Shown here: positions 1 through 9,010 of the stretch, in pieces
Numbering within the stretch: position 1 is the first letter of the stretch
How the letters are laid out: the number at the start of each line of letters is the position of its first letter
Source: Bacteroidia bacterium
GTDB taxonomy: Bacteria; Bacteroidota; Bacteroidia; Chitinophagales; Saprospiraceae
Assembly (NCBI GenBank): GCA_030430845.1
Contig: JAUIKE010000031.1
Coordinates: 1-60,779 of the forward strand
Reading direction: 5' to 3'
Length of the DNA stretch: 60,779 bases
Translations under genes and position numbers: made by a program
Notes under the pieces: model-generated
The model's database searches: none
The model's input: only the letters and a program-made list of their open reading frames with translations
What the model was told of the DNA's origin: nothing

Positions 1-125
1 TTTATTAAATCAGGATAAACATAAACAAAAAAGGAGATTTACAGGGATGTTGGGCTAAAATATTGTTTACCTTTATTTTCCTAACATAACCTATTAAAGT
101 TAACTTTCAAATCGCTTTTTTAATC

Positions 126-2690
126 ATGAAGTTAAAAGACCTCAAGCAGTATCTTTGCATACTAACATTTTGTTCGGCCCTGGTTTATAGTCCGAACTTA
201 CACGCCCAGGATGCTAAACCTCCAATGCCTGATAAGCAGGAAAAATCCGATTCTACTTCCAAGAAAAAAGACAAGGATGCCATGAAATCCTTTTCCGAAT
301 TAATCGGCAAGGACGCTCAATCTACGATGGGACTCTTTAATGTCCATTTGAAAGATGATAAGTATTATTTTGAGATCCCCGACGATATTTTTGGAAGAGA
401 TATCTTGGCTGTTACACGGGTAGCGAAGGCACCGACCGGAGCGGGCTACGGCGGCGAGCAGTCAGATGAACAAGTGATCCGTTTTGAGCGAGGCCCTAAG
501 AAAAATGTATTTATCCGGGTTGTCAGCTATGTGAATGTCACGCCGGATACCATCACGCCGCTCTATCAGGCGGTACAGAATTCTAACTTACATCCAATTG
601 CGGCGGCTTTTGAAATCCAGAGTATTCGAAAGGATACCTCTGTAGTCATTGACGTGACGAAATTCTTTGAAGATGATAACCAGGCCTTTAGCCTGAGTCC
701 TTTTGAGAAACAGTTCTATAAGTTGAGAGCGCTGCAAAAAGATCGCTCTTACATTAAAGAGATTAAGTCATTCCCTATTAATGTGGAGGTACGCTCCGTT
801 AAAACTTTTAGTGTCGCACCTCCTTCCATAGGCCCTGCAGCCAGTCGTGCACCAGGGGTTAACTTGAGGGCAGGTACAAGCTCGGGTTATGTGACACTAG
901 AGCTGAACACGTCCATGATTTTACTGCCCGAAGAACCTATGAAAAGGCGGCTGTTCGATCCGCGGGTAGGGATCTTCGCCAATAGCTACACTATTTTTGA
1001 TGAAGGGCGTCAAAGGTCCGAGCAGGAAATTTTCACAGTTCGCTGGCGCCTGGAACCGAAAAACGAAGCGGATGCCCGCCGTCAACGCAATGGAGAGTTG
1101 ATCGAGCCTAAGAAGCCGATTGTCTTTTACATCGACCCGGCCACTCCTCAAAGATGGGTGGATTTCCTCAAGCAAGGTGTAGAAGACTGGCAACCGGCTT
1201 TTGAACAGGCCGGCTGGAGAAATGCTATTCAGGCGAAAGACTGGCCGGTAGAAGATACCACCATGAGCCTGGAGGATGCCCGCTTTTCTGTCATCCGTTA
1301 CTTTGCCTCCAGCGTTCAAAATGCCTATGGACCGAATGTGCATGACCCTCGCTCCGGAGAGATCCTGGAAAGCCATATCGGCTGGTATCATAACATCCAG
1401 CAATTATTGAAAAACTGGTATACCATCCAAACGGCAGCGGTTGACGAGCGTGCCCGTAACAACAAATTTGACGAAGAACTGATGGGGCAACTGGTACGTT
1501 TTGTAGCTGCGCATGAAGTCGGCCATACCTTGGGCCTTCGCCACAATTTCGGCGCCAGCCACGCCACCCCCGTTGAAAAATTGCGCGATCCGGCATTTTG
1601 TCGGGAAAATGGACATACTTCTTCCATTATGGATTACGCGCGCTTCAATTATGTAGCCCAGCCTGGCGACGGCGTGGCAGCCGAGCATCTATTTCCCAGA
1701 GTCGGGGATTATGACCGCTGGGCCATCGAATGGAACTACAAACCCATTTACAATACTTCCGATGAATATGAAGATAAAAAGATCCTCAACCAGTGGTATA
1801 AAGATAAAGCGGAAGACAATCCTCGTTTGCATTTCCTGACAGAGATCAGCCCATATGATCCACGTGCTCAGAGCGAGGACATTGGAGACAATGCCGTGAA
1901 AGCTTCTGAATATGGCATTAAAAACCTTCAGTACATCATTCCTCAATTGCTGGACTGGACCGAGGAAGAAGCAGCGTATTATGGTATGGCCAACGAACTG
2001 TATAACAGCGCCGTGGGACAGTACCGTCGTTATTTGGGGCATGTGACCAAATGGATCGGAGGAGTGTATGAAACACCCAAGACCTACGATCAGGAAGGAG
2101 TAGTATACCAACCCGCTCCAAAAGATCGCCAAAAAGAAGCGATTAACTTTCTGAATACCTACCTCTTCCAGACACCGGATTGGCTGGTAAACCAGGAGAT
2201 CCTGAGCCGTGTTCGTCCCGATGGCGGCGTGGCCGCAATAGGAGGTTTGCAGGAACGAACCCTCAACAGCCTGCTGAGTGCCGGTCGCATGATCCGGATG
2301 ATGGAAAATACGGTTGTCGATCCTAATAATTACGGAATTCAGGAAATGCACGATGATTTGTATCGCAGCATCTGGACGGAATTGAGGGCCAACCAGGCCG
2401 TGGATGTACATCGCCGGAACCTTCAGAAGATGCATGTTGAAAAACTCATTGCTAATCTGGAACCGGAAATATCTCCTTCTTTCTCCTTTTCAGGCAATGG
2501 TTTTCGGGTAGTCAACGGCCCATCTATGGACCCCGTGAAAACGGATATCGTATCGGTTACCCGTGGTGCACTGAAGGAACTGCATAGTGATTTGAAAAAA
2601 GGCGCCAAGCGGACAACGGATAAAATGACTCGTTATCATTACGAGGATTGTTTGAAGCGGATCGAGAAGGCCTTAAAGGTGGAAGATTAA
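126..2690 (+). CDS. Secreted zinc-dependent metalloprotease (DUF5117/DUF4953 type)
   Basis: An 854-residue exported protein. It opens with a signal peptide (about residues 1-27, hydrophobic stretch then HAQD) and a Lys/Ser/Asp-rich linker. The zinc site is clear at residues 463-473, HEVGHTLGLRH, the extended HExxHxxGxxH motif of metzincin-like peptidases. The layout (long beta-rich N-terminal part, central peptidase, helical C-terminal part) matches the large Bacteroidota metalloproteases annotated with DUF5117 and DUF4953 domains. It should cleave proteins outside the cytoplasm; its substrate is unknown. It converges on the pectin locus and shares only a terminator with it, so a role in pectin use is not supported. 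The family call is from memory; the protease call is strong. Confidence 0.85.
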   Translation: MKLKDLKQYLCILTFCSALVYSPNLHAQDAKPPMPDKQEKSDSTSKKKDKDAMKSFSELIGKDAQSTMGLFNVHLKDDKYYFEIPDDIFGRDILAVTRVAKAPTGAGYGGEQSDEQVIRFERGPKKNVFIRVVSYVNVTPDTITPLYQAVQNSNLHPIAAAFEIQSIRKDTSVVIDVTKFFEDDNQAFSLSPFEKQFYKLRALQKDRSYIKEIKSFPINVEVRSVKTFSVAPPSIGPAASRAPGVNLRAGTSSGYVTLELNTSMILLPEEPMKRRLFDPRVGIFANSYTIFDEGRQRSEQEIFTVRWRLEPKNEADARRQRNGELIEPKKPIVFYIDPATPQRWVDFLKQGVEDWQPAFEQAGWRNAIQAKDWPVEDTTMSLEDARFSVIRYFASSVQNAYGPNVHDPRSGEILESHIGWYHNIQQLLKNWYTIQTAAVDERARNNKFDEELMGQLVRFVAAHEVGHTLGLRHNFGASHATPVEKLRDPAFCRENGHTSSIMDYARFNYVAQPGDGVAAEHLFPRVGDYDRWAIEWNYKPIYNTSDEYEDKKILNQWYKDKAEDNPRLHFLTEISPYDPRAQSEDIGDNAVKASEYGIKNLQYIIPQLLDWTEEEAAYYGMANELYNSAVGQYRRYLGHVTKWIGGVYETPKTYDQEGVVYQPAPKDRQKEAINFLNTYLFQTPDWLVNQEILSRVRPDGGVAAIGGLQERTLNSLLSAGRMIRMMENTVVDPNNYGIQEMHDDLYRSIWTELRANQAVDVHRRNLQKMHVEKLIANLEPEISPSFSFSGNGFRVVNGPSMDPVKTDIVSVTRGALKELHSDLKKGAKRTTDKMTRYHYEDCLKRIEKALKVED

Positions 2691-2692
2691 TG

Positions 2693-2729
2693 TTTAAGAG
2701 TGATCCGCCGCCGGCGGATCACTCTTAAA
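2693..2729. terminator. Bidirectional terminator hairpin between convergent genes
   Basis: A perfect 17-bp inverted repeat with a 3-base loop, ending in T and A runs on the outer sides. It lies between the metalloprotease stop and the facing pectinesterase stop. Its right arm contains the pectinesterase stop codon (2725-2727). It can serve transcripts from both sides. Confidence 0.8.
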
Positions 2730-3675
2730 TTATCCCTGGATGCCAGGAACCAAAAATATTTTTTAGCGTATACTTTTTCGCCTGCTTTTTACTCAGTTTT
2801 TTCGACCATTTCACCCTTCCTTCCAGTTTTTCTGCCGGAGCCCACTCTGCATAATTGGCCGTTTGTTGATTGCTTTCTTTACCCCACTCGTCCCATCCCT
2901 CAGCCCGGATGTGATCGCCGTATTCGCAGGAGATGAAGGCGGTACGTGCATGAGCGCGCCAGGGCCGGCCCAGGTAAACCTTGTTTACCTTCTCATCGGC
3001 GGTTAAGCGGCAATGTAAAAAAACGAATCCGTAGGCTTGTCTGGGTGTTGTAGAGGCAGCCGTTATGAAAGAATTGCTGAGCGAGCGGAGTTCACAGTTG
3101 TCAAAAACAGCTGTTGCATTCCCGAAAATGAAGTCGGTCGTTCCTTCCAGGTAACAATCCTTAAAATACTGCCGACTGTTCTCTCCGGTACAATAGAGCG
3201 TATCCTGATTCCCCAGGATGCTACAATTTTCAATGACGACCCGGTCTCCGCTGACCGTCAGCGCAATGGCCTGACCAACCGGCCCGGCCGTGTTTTGGAT
3301 GGTGAGATTTTTGAGGGTCACATCATTGGCTTCTACCCAAAGGGTGTGGGTGTGAAAAGTGCTGTTGCGACCCTTATTTATTTTTTTGAAATGATCATCC
3401 CAACTGATGATGGTCTCTTCCCGGCTTTCTCCAATTAGGGTCAAATTAGTATTCCAGGAATAGACTCTGACTTTTTCCTGGTATACGCCTTTTTTGATAA
3501 AAATAGTGATGGCCTGGTCGGGAAAGGATTTGGTATCGTCAAGGGCAGTTTGAATGGAGGTATAGTCTCCACTGCCGTCTGCTGCTACGGTGATGTGGGT
3601 TTCGTATTGGGAAAAAATGAGGTTAGGAAATACGAAAAGTGATAGTAGTATTGGTAAGGTGATGTTGGTTTTCAT
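2725..3675 (-). CDS. Pectin methylesterase (CE8)
   Basis: A 316-residue protein with an N-terminal signal peptide, then the right-handed beta-helix of carbohydrate esterase family 8. It removes methyl esters from homogalacturonan so that lyases and polygalacturonases can act. Family motifs are in order: the opening VAADGSGDYTSIQTALDD, the GNQDTLYC segment with the oxyanion Gln and a catalytic Asp, the DFIFGNATAVFDNC segment with the second Asp, and YLGRPWR with the substrate-binding Arg. It is the last gene of the minus-strand pectin locus, 34 bases after the esterase at 3710. A second CE8 lies at 22174; the two differ in sequence and could act on different ester patterns or in different compartments. 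Confidence 0.92.
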   Translation of the reverse strand: MKTNITLPILLSLFVFPNLIFSQYETHITVAADGSGDYTSIQTALDDTKSFPDQAITIFIKKGVYQEKVRVYSWNTNLTLIGESREETIISWDDHFKKINKGRNSTFHTHTLWVEANDVTLKNLTIQNTAGPVGQAIALTVSGDRVVIENCSILGNQDTLYCTGENSRQYFKDCYLEGTTDFIFGNATAVFDNCELRSLSNSFITAASTTPRQAYGFVFLHCRLTADEKVNKVYLGRPWRAHARTAFISCEYGDHIRAEGWDEWGKESNQQTANYAEWAPAEKLEGRVKWSKKLSKKQAKKYTLKNIFGSWHPGII

Positions 3676-3709
3676 TTTGATTTTTTTTGGCCGCAGATAA
3701 ACACTACCT

Positions 3710-4627
3710 CTAAAACGTATTCAACCAATTCAATAGGCGATCCATCCAGCGGTCTTCAGTCGTTTTGTTGTACATACCAAAACCATGGCCCCCGGCCGTA
3801 TAAATATGCATTTCGGCCGGCACTTTATTTTTAACACAGGCTTCATAATACAACAGACTATTCTGGACCGGCACCCCGCCATCATCTGAGGCATGAACCA
3901 GAAACACGCGCGGTGTTTGTTCACTTATCTGGTGGTGAATGGAAAAACGCTTTATTTGCGGAGTAGAAGCTTGAGACCCCAATAAATTGGTCCTGGAACC
4001 TTCATGCGTATAAGGATCTTCCATGGTAATGACCGGATAAAGTAAAATGGAAAAGTCAGGTCGGACACTTGGCTGGGCCTCATTTTTTACATAATTATAG
4101 TTGAAAAAATTGGAAGCCGTAGCTGCCAGATGCCCGCCGGCTGAAAAGCCCATAATGCCTATGCTTACCTCCGATTGCTGTTGGCCTCCGGCTGCTCGAA
4201 GGTAGTTTTTAGCTACCTGCAAAGCCTGCTGAGCATCCTGTAGTGGAGCAACAGCCTTATCTTTATTGCTCTTGTCATTTGGGGTGCGGTATTTTAAAAC
4301 AAAGGCATGATAGCCTTCTTTCTGCAAGGCTCTACCCACTAAAAAACCTTCTTTATCAATGGCCACCCCTCTGTAGCCACCACCCGGACAAATAATGATG
4401 GCTTTATTTTTAGGATTCAAGGGACGATAATAGGTAAGGGTAGGAGTAGAGGTGTTGGAAATGAATCGGCCTCCGCTGGATCGTTGATCGACTCTTTCCT
4501 TAAGCGGTTGAAGACTATTGGGAATCGGGCCAGGGTATAAGGACAGCTGGAGGCTGTCTGACTGCTCCGATTGCCCGGATAGCGAATAAGTTAGTATTAT
4601 GAATAAGCCAATTAATATTTGTTTCAT
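3710..4627 (-). CDS. Alpha/beta-hydrolase, putative pectin/xylan acetyl esterase
   Basis: A 305-residue exported esterase with a signal peptide of about 20 residues (ending SLSGQS). The fold shows as the oxyanion segment CPGGGYRG, the nucleophile elbow GFSAGGH (Ser), a late Asp in HASDDGGVPVQ and the final His in GGHGFGMY. This is the BD-FAE/acetyl-xylan-esterase-like group often found in plant cell-wall loci. It probably removes acetyl groups from pectic or hemicellulosic oligomers. Its start codon overlaps the stop of the upstream sugar dehydrogenase by one base, which indicates translational coupling. A paralogue lies at 44303. Confidence 0.8.
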   Translation of the reverse strand: MKQILIGLFIILTYSLSGQSEQSDSLQLSLYPGPIPNSLQPLKERVDQRSSGGRFISNTSTPTLTYYRPLNPKNKAIIICPGGGYRGVAIDKEGFLVGRALQKEGYHAFVLKYRTPNDKSNKDKAVAPLQDAQQALQVAKNYLRAAGGQQQSEVSIGIMGFSAGGHLAATASNFFNYNYVKNEAQPSVRPDFSILLYPVITMEDPYTHEGSRTNLLGSQASTPQIKRFSIHHQISEQTPRVFLVHASDDGGVPVQNSLLYYEACVKNKVPAEMHIYTAGGHGFGMYNKTTEDRWMDRLLNWLNTF

Positions 4628-6261
4628 TAATTCTTAATAAATTTCTGCCGATAACGTTCGTTTTCCAACTCAAGACTGATGATATATACTCCTTTTTCCA
4701 ACTTATTTACAGGTATACTTTTTAAAGTTTGCCGGATCCTTTCTTCACGAAGTACTTGCCCTTTTAGGTCAAATATCTTTAACAAACCACCTGTTGAAGC
4801 AGGATCGGGCCAGGAAATGTATAGCCTGTCTTTTGCCGGATTGGGAAAAATGGACAACTGTTTGTATGGAAAAACCGACTCTTCTGTGGTTGGCGTAGTG
4901 GTTTCTGCTTTGAGCTTTCTGATCTTTCCGTCGGCTTTTGTGAGAAAGTAAATTTCCCCTTCCCGGTCGATGCCGAAACGAAGGTCGACACGATCGCCTG
5001 GTACGAGCTTAAGAAGGCTGGTACCTCTTCCGCTTTCATCCAGAAAATGCAATTGTTTGATTTCTGCCTGAGATCCCAGCTGAAGTTCTTCCACCGGTAC
5101 ATGGAAAACCCGGCCGGAGGGAATATCTCCGAAAATGTAATGGCCATATAGATCGGGGAATAATTTCCCTCGATAAACATAACCACCCACGATGGCCAGT
5201 CCTTCATCGTGATCGAATTGGGCGACAGGATAAGTGAAACCCAATGCATCGTCATTTTCGGGCAGAGGGTAGACATAATCTCTACCTTTTGACCGATCAT
5301 ACAAAAAGGTGCCTTCTCGCTGTCCCCAGCCGTAATTGGCACCCGGGAGCCCGATATTCACTTCTTCCAGGTTTTTTTCACCGATATCGCCGATCAACAT
5401 CAAGTGTTCCCCTTCTGTATCCCAACTGATCCGATGCGGGTTGCGGAATCCATAACAGTATATTTCTCCTAAAACACCTTCCTCTTCAACAAAGGGGTTA
5501 TTATCAGGAATCCCGTATTGGCCATTCGGGCTATTGCTCCCAAGCGGGTCGATCCTAAAGATGGTTCCGAGATAGGATGCTTTGTTCTGAAGGTTTTCTT
5601 CCTGAAAATTAAGGGAAGAGCCCCCGTCACCCAGGCAAACGTATAGCAGTCCGTAGTCAGGATCTTCAAGCTTTGCATTTGGGTTGAATTGTATATCCTG
5701 GATGCCGTGTAAAACAAAGGGGTAATCAACCCGGAGTAATTCTCTGGAACTACCTGAAAAAACATTGGCAGCGGGATCTTCAACCGTCCATTCCGTAAGC
5801 ACCCATTGCATGCTCATATTACCGCCGGCAGGGGTGGTGTAGTCAGGCAGTTGGCTATTAGGCGATTCCGAATGAGAGGTATAAAGTTTACCATTTTCTT
5901 CAAATCCAGGGTGAAAGGCAAAGGCGCCGAAGCCAGTGCCTTTCCCTGGCTCATGTATGAAACTGTTAGCATATTCCTTAATGGCCAGAAAAAGGTGGTG
6001 TTCTGTTCCGTCAATAGCCCACAGGTAGCCGTTTAGATCGATGATGAAGTGCCGTCCGCTTTCGTCGGGTACTTCTCTGAGCATGTTGATCCTTGCTTTG
6101 GGTTCTACGTTATGGCTGGCCTGTATCGTCGCCACCTCTTCCAGTTCGTACAATAATCCAGACGGCCGGATTTTTTCAGGAATGGGGTTATTTGTTTGAG
6201 CTTCCAGGTTTACCCTGGCAAAAGCCAATACAATCAGTATATAAAAAAGTGGTTTGATCAT
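4627..6261 (-). CDS. PQQ-dependent sugar dehydrogenase-like protein with T9SS sorting domain
   Basis: A 544-residue exported protein. After the signal peptide comes a beta-propeller of the glucose/sorbosone dehydrogenase (GSDH) family; GEIYCYGFRNPHRISWD and the following IGDIGEKNLEEVNIG are typical blade motifs. The last 75 or so residues form a T9SS type A sorting domain, beginning with LSIFPNPAKDRL and ending RYRQKFIKN, so the enzyme should be secreted and cell-surface attached. Such enzymes oxidise the anomeric carbon of aldoses to lactones and pass electrons to quinones or metals. It overlaps the GH105 stop by four bases and the esterase start by one, so it is part of the pectin operon. 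Substrate and cofactor cannot be read from the sequence; no pqq synthesis genes are in the window. Confidence 0.82.
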   Translation of the reverse strand: MIKPLFYILIVLAFARVNLEAQTNNPIPEKIRPSGLLYELEEVATIQASHNVEPKARINMLREVPDESGRHFIIDLNGYLWAIDGTEHHLFLAIKEYANSFIHEPGKGTGFGAFAFHPGFEENGKLYTSHSESPNSQLPDYTTPAGGNMSMQWVLTEWTVEDPAANVFSGSSRELLRVDYPFVLHGIQDIQFNPNAKLEDPDYGLLYVCLGDGGSSLNFQEENLQNKASYLGTIFRIDPLGSNSPNGQYGIPDNNPFVEEEGVLGEIYCYGFRNPHRISWDTEGEHLMLIGDIGEKNLEEVNIGLPGANYGWGQREGTFLYDRSKGRDYVYPLPENDDALGFTYPVAQFDHDEGLAIVGGYVYRGKLFPDLYGHYIFGDIPSGRVFHVPVEELQLGSQAEIKQLHFLDESGRGTSLLKLVPGDRVDLRFGIDREGEIYFLTKADGKIRKLKAETTTPTTEESVFPYKQLSIFPNPAKDRLYISWPDPASTGGLLKIFDLKGQVLREERIRQTLKSIPVNKLEKGVYIISLELENERYRQKFIKN

Positions 6262-7532
6262 TCTTGGTTTTGATTCATCATTTCATACTCGATGCTGGCT
6301 AAAATGAAGGGGCCGGTTGCCTTTGGATCATTACTTCTGACTACCTCATTCACATAGTATTCATACGAACCGTCCCGGTAAGGATTCCCACCCAAGCCGG
6401 CTACTGCACAGCATTTGTGTATGTGTACTTCGCCATCATCTGTTACTTCTACCAGGTTGTCAATCAGTCCGTTAAAGGCTTTTTCTCCTGCCTGCTTAAA
6501 GGATTCTTCCAGGTATCCCTTACGGACTCCCTTTAAAAATGCATAGGAAAACATGCAGGAAACCGTGGCTTCCAGATAATTCCCTTCTTCACCGCCCATA
6601 TCCATGACTTGGTACCATAGGCCGGTTTCGGCATCCTGGTATTTGACCACGGCCGTTGAGAGCCTTTGAAGAATATTGATTAGTTCTTGTCTTTGCGGGT
6701 GGTCTTCAGGAAAATAGTCGAGTACATCCACAATCCCCATAGCATACCAGCCCAGGGATCTACCCCAGAAGTGAGGAGAAAGGCCCGTTTCTTTATCGGC
6801 CCATCTTTGAACATGACTTTCATCCCAGCCGTGGTACAATAGCCCGGTGGCTTCATCGCGACCAAATTTTTCCATGGTAATAAATTGGTTAGCGATATCG
6901 TCAAAGGCTTCGGTTTCATTGTTTTCCATGGCATACTGAGCATAATAGGGAGATCCCATGTACAAACCATCCAGCCACATCTGCCAGGGATATCTCAGTT
7001 TATGCCAGAAGCCGCCCTGATTATTGCGTGGCTGCCATTCCAGTTGGGTGCGTAAGGTTTCCATGGCGGTTTTATACCGTTGGTCCTTCGTCTCTTTATA
7101 AAGTGGGAACAAAATTTTACCCGGATTGATGTGATCAATGTTGAATTCATCAATATGATAGTTTAGGATTTCTCCTTCTTCATTGATCATGTCATCTGCA
7201 TACCCCTTGGCATAAGCGTAATAACGTTTGTCGCCTGTTTGCTCCCATAGCTTAAGAAAAGACAGGGATACAAGCCCGTGTGTATAGCTCCATTTTGGAG
7301 TCTCTCGACCTTCTAACTGCCAGGCACGTTCATTTCGCTTCATTATAGATTGCGCCAAGCGTTCTCCCCAGACCTGGTCTTCCTCAATGGGCGTACTTAC
7401 TTTAATGGCTTCTTCTTCCTTACCTGTATTGTTTTCAGCACATTGTGTCAAAAACAGCAGCAACAGCATCCCAATGAAAATCAAACCTGTACTCCTCATT
7501 GCTGTAGCAGATATTTTCCAATTTTTTTTCAT
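6258..7532 (-). CDS. GH105 unsaturated rhamnogalacturonyl/galacturonyl hydrolase, lipoprotein
   Basis: About 424 residues from the Met at 7532; an earlier in-frame Met at 7541 adds only three residues. The N terminus has a lipobox (LLLFLTQC), so it is probably lipid-anchored in the periplasm or outer membrane. The body is the (alpha/alpha)6 barrel of family GH88/GH105, related to YteR and YesR, with the WMDGLYMG-like (here WLDGLYMGSPYYAQYA) and WGRSLGWYAMGIVDVLD segments. The enzyme removes the 4,5-unsaturated uronic acid that pectate lyases leave at the non-reducing end. It sits downstream of DUF4861 and overlaps the dehydrogenase gene, and it works directly on products of the PL1 lyase at 18729. 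Confidence 0.88.
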   Translation of the reverse strand: MKKNWKISATAMRSTGLIFIGMLLLLFLTQCAENNTGKEEEAIKVSTPIEEDQVWGERLAQSIMKRNERAWQLEGRETPKWSYTHGLVSLSFLKLWEQTGDKRYYAYAKGYADDMINEEGEILNYHIDEFNIDHINPGKILFPLYKETKDQRYKTAMETLRTQLEWQPRNNQGGFWHKLRYPWQMWLDGLYMGSPYYAQYAMENNETEAFDDIANQFITMEKFGRDEATGLLYHGWDESHVQRWADKETGLSPHFWGRSLGWYAMGIVDVLDYFPEDHPQRQELINILQRLSTAVVKYQDAETGLWYQVMDMGGEEGNYLEATVSCMFSYAFLKGVRKGYLEESFKQAGEKAFNGLIDNLVEVTDDGEVHIHKCCAVAGLGGNPYRDGSYEYYVNEVVRSNDPKATGPFILASIEYEMMNQNQE

Positions 7533-7578
7533 GATATACACGTTAAATATTGTTTTATGTTTACAAAAGGCAAACGGT

Positions 7579-7623
7579 AAGGGGTTATGTGAAAAGGCCG
7601 AAGGACTTTTTACACAACCCCTT
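7579..7623. terminator. Terminator-like hairpin, DUF4861/GH105 junction
   Basis: An 18-bp stem (two mismatches) with a 9-base loop lies just past the DUF4861 stop, before the GH105 start. The arms read roughly AAGGGGTTrTGTrAAAAG and its complement. The same arm motif recurs near 24196-24238, and its AAAAAG core again at 40836. It may end or reduce transcription into the four downstream genes. Confidence 0.65.
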
Positions 7624-7625
7624 CC

Positions 7626-8867
7626 TTATTTGGTATCTAGTTGAACCAAAACAGGCTGATTGAGCTCTTTTACGGTTTGTTCCAGATATTCAATAAAAGC
7701 ATCCTTAGAGGTGATTCCACCCGGTTCCTGCTCCCAGGCAGCCGTAAAGTAATAATCCAGTGTTTTATACTTTGGTTTCAGAACAACTATATGACTGAAT
7801 TCATCGTCCGTCATTTCAATCAGATCACTGTTTTTAAAGAAAACGGCCATACCTAATTGGTCATCAGCCAGGCTTTGACGGCCGTAAGTGGCCAGGTAGC
7901 CCCATCCGGAAACTCCTTTCTGTGCATTGGTGATTACTTCTGAATTCTCCAATTTTACGATACCGGTACAAAGATTTGGTACATTCTCATCCGTTGTCAC
8001 TTGATGATGTGTGAGGCGACTTCCGGCATTGATGCTGAGTTCAGAAATCAACTCCAGTTTTTGGTCATTAATAGCCCAGCCATAATAGTAAGTTTTGATC
8101 GTGGATTGCAGGTCACCATTATAAAGAACAAGCGATTCCAGCGAGTCCGTTACCGCTACGCGCTCTGCTTTTCCTTCTACCCACATAGCAATCGACCCAA
8201 TGCCCAAGGAATTACCTACTTTGAGGACATCCATTCCCCAGTCGGCTGGTTCGTGATAGGAGTCGAAGCCATCCTGGCCTACATTCTGGAGGACCATGTC
8301 GGTGGTTTTTTTACCAAAAATATCGGTCGCATTTCGCCAATCCAGGTAAAAGCGATAGCCTACCTTGTCCGATTCCCAGCCGGGACCTTCATAGCGGATA
8401 AACCAGCTGTGGTCGGTATGTTCTTCGGGGACTTTTAGGTGTTGTACGTTTTTAAAGGAGCCACCCAGGTATTCCCGTTCCTTCCACTCGCCATCGATCT
8501 TGTGAGATATTTCAGCTTGTGTTCTTTTGGGAAAGTCAGGAGCTTCATCCGTTAGTAGATCAGCTAAGGAGAGTGATTTTTTTTCTTTGGCTTCAAGATT
8601 GAGAAGCAGTAATAATTCGTCGGCTGTTCCATCCAGATCTTCATCATTTAATTGATAGGGGATGCTGAAAGCCATTTTTTCTTTTTCAGACAGGTCGGAT
8701 AGCTGATCGGCTTTAAGCGTCACCAGCACGTCCTTCCTGGCAAAATCAGAGGGATTTTCAATATTCAGTGCGAAATTAGAAGATGAAGGCTCTTGATTAG
8801 CGTTTCCGCAAGAAAAGACCATTGTAGCCAAGGCAATGATCGTAAGGAGATTTACTTTGTAATTCAT
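7626..8867 (-). CDS. DUF4861 lipoprotein
   Basis: A 413-residue lipoprotein (lipobox MVFSCGN near residue 20) matching the DUF4861 family as I recall it. The family is beta-rich and of unproven function, and it repeatedly sits in Bacteroidota loci for pectin and other uronic-acid polymers, often next to GH88/GH105 enzymes. Visible features are an N-terminal beta-sandwich that opens NIENPSDFARKDVLVTL, then the HSWFIRYEGPGWESDKVGYRFYLD-type region and a long C-terminal beta domain ending in FTAAWEQEPGG. The gene lies between the 1530-residue T9SS protein and GH105, with hairpins on both sides. It could bind or cleave a pectin oligomer; the sequence does not decide. Confidence 0.75.
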   Translation of the reverse strand: MNYKVNLLTIIALATMVFSCGNANQEPSSSNFALNIENPSDFARKDVLVTLKADQLSDLSEKEKMAFSIPYQLNDEDLDGTADELLLLLNLEAKEKKSLSLADLLTDEAPDFPKRTQAEISHKIDGEWKEREYLGGSFKNVQHLKVPEEHTDHSWFIRYEGPGWESDKVGYRFYLDWRNATDIFGKKTTDMVLQNVGQDGFDSYHEPADWGMDVLKVGNSLGIGSIAMWVEGKAERVAVTDSLESLVLYNGDLQSTIKTYYYGWAINDQKLELISELSINAGSRLTHHQVTTDENVPNLCTGIVKLENSEVITNAQKGVSGWGYLATYGRQSLADDQLGMAVFFKNSDLIEMTDDEFSHIVVLKPKYKTLDYYFTAAWEQEPGGITSKDAFIEYLEQTVKELNQPVLVQLDTK

Positions 8868-8883
8868 GTCTTTGACAGATAAA

Positions 8884-8981
8884 GGAGGGGGCTACAGCTT
8901 AGACCGTTAAAGTTTGATGATATTCCCCCCACCAAAGGCGGGGGAAATAATCATATTAACTGCTGAGTCTGAAGCCCCTCC
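8884..8981. terminator. Nested hairpin after the 1530-residue gene
   Basis: The 143-base gap between the large T9SS gene and DUF4861 holds an outer stem (GGAGGGG at 8884 with its complement ending at 8981) and an inner stem (8917-8930 with 8940-8954) around a short loop. It lies where a terminator or RNA-processing hairpin is expected. Confidence 0.5.
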
Positions 8982-9010
8982 AATTGCTATTCAATCAATA
9001 TAAAACAACC

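Noticed and set aside
921..2608. Several minus-strand open frames of 60-250 codons inside the metalloprotease gene.
   Set aside because: They lie fully antisense to a well-supported gene and show no domain, signal peptide or spacing expected of genes.
2700..2936. Plus-strand open frame beginning in the terminator.
   Set aside because: It starts inside the hairpin and runs antisense to the CE8 catalytic domain.
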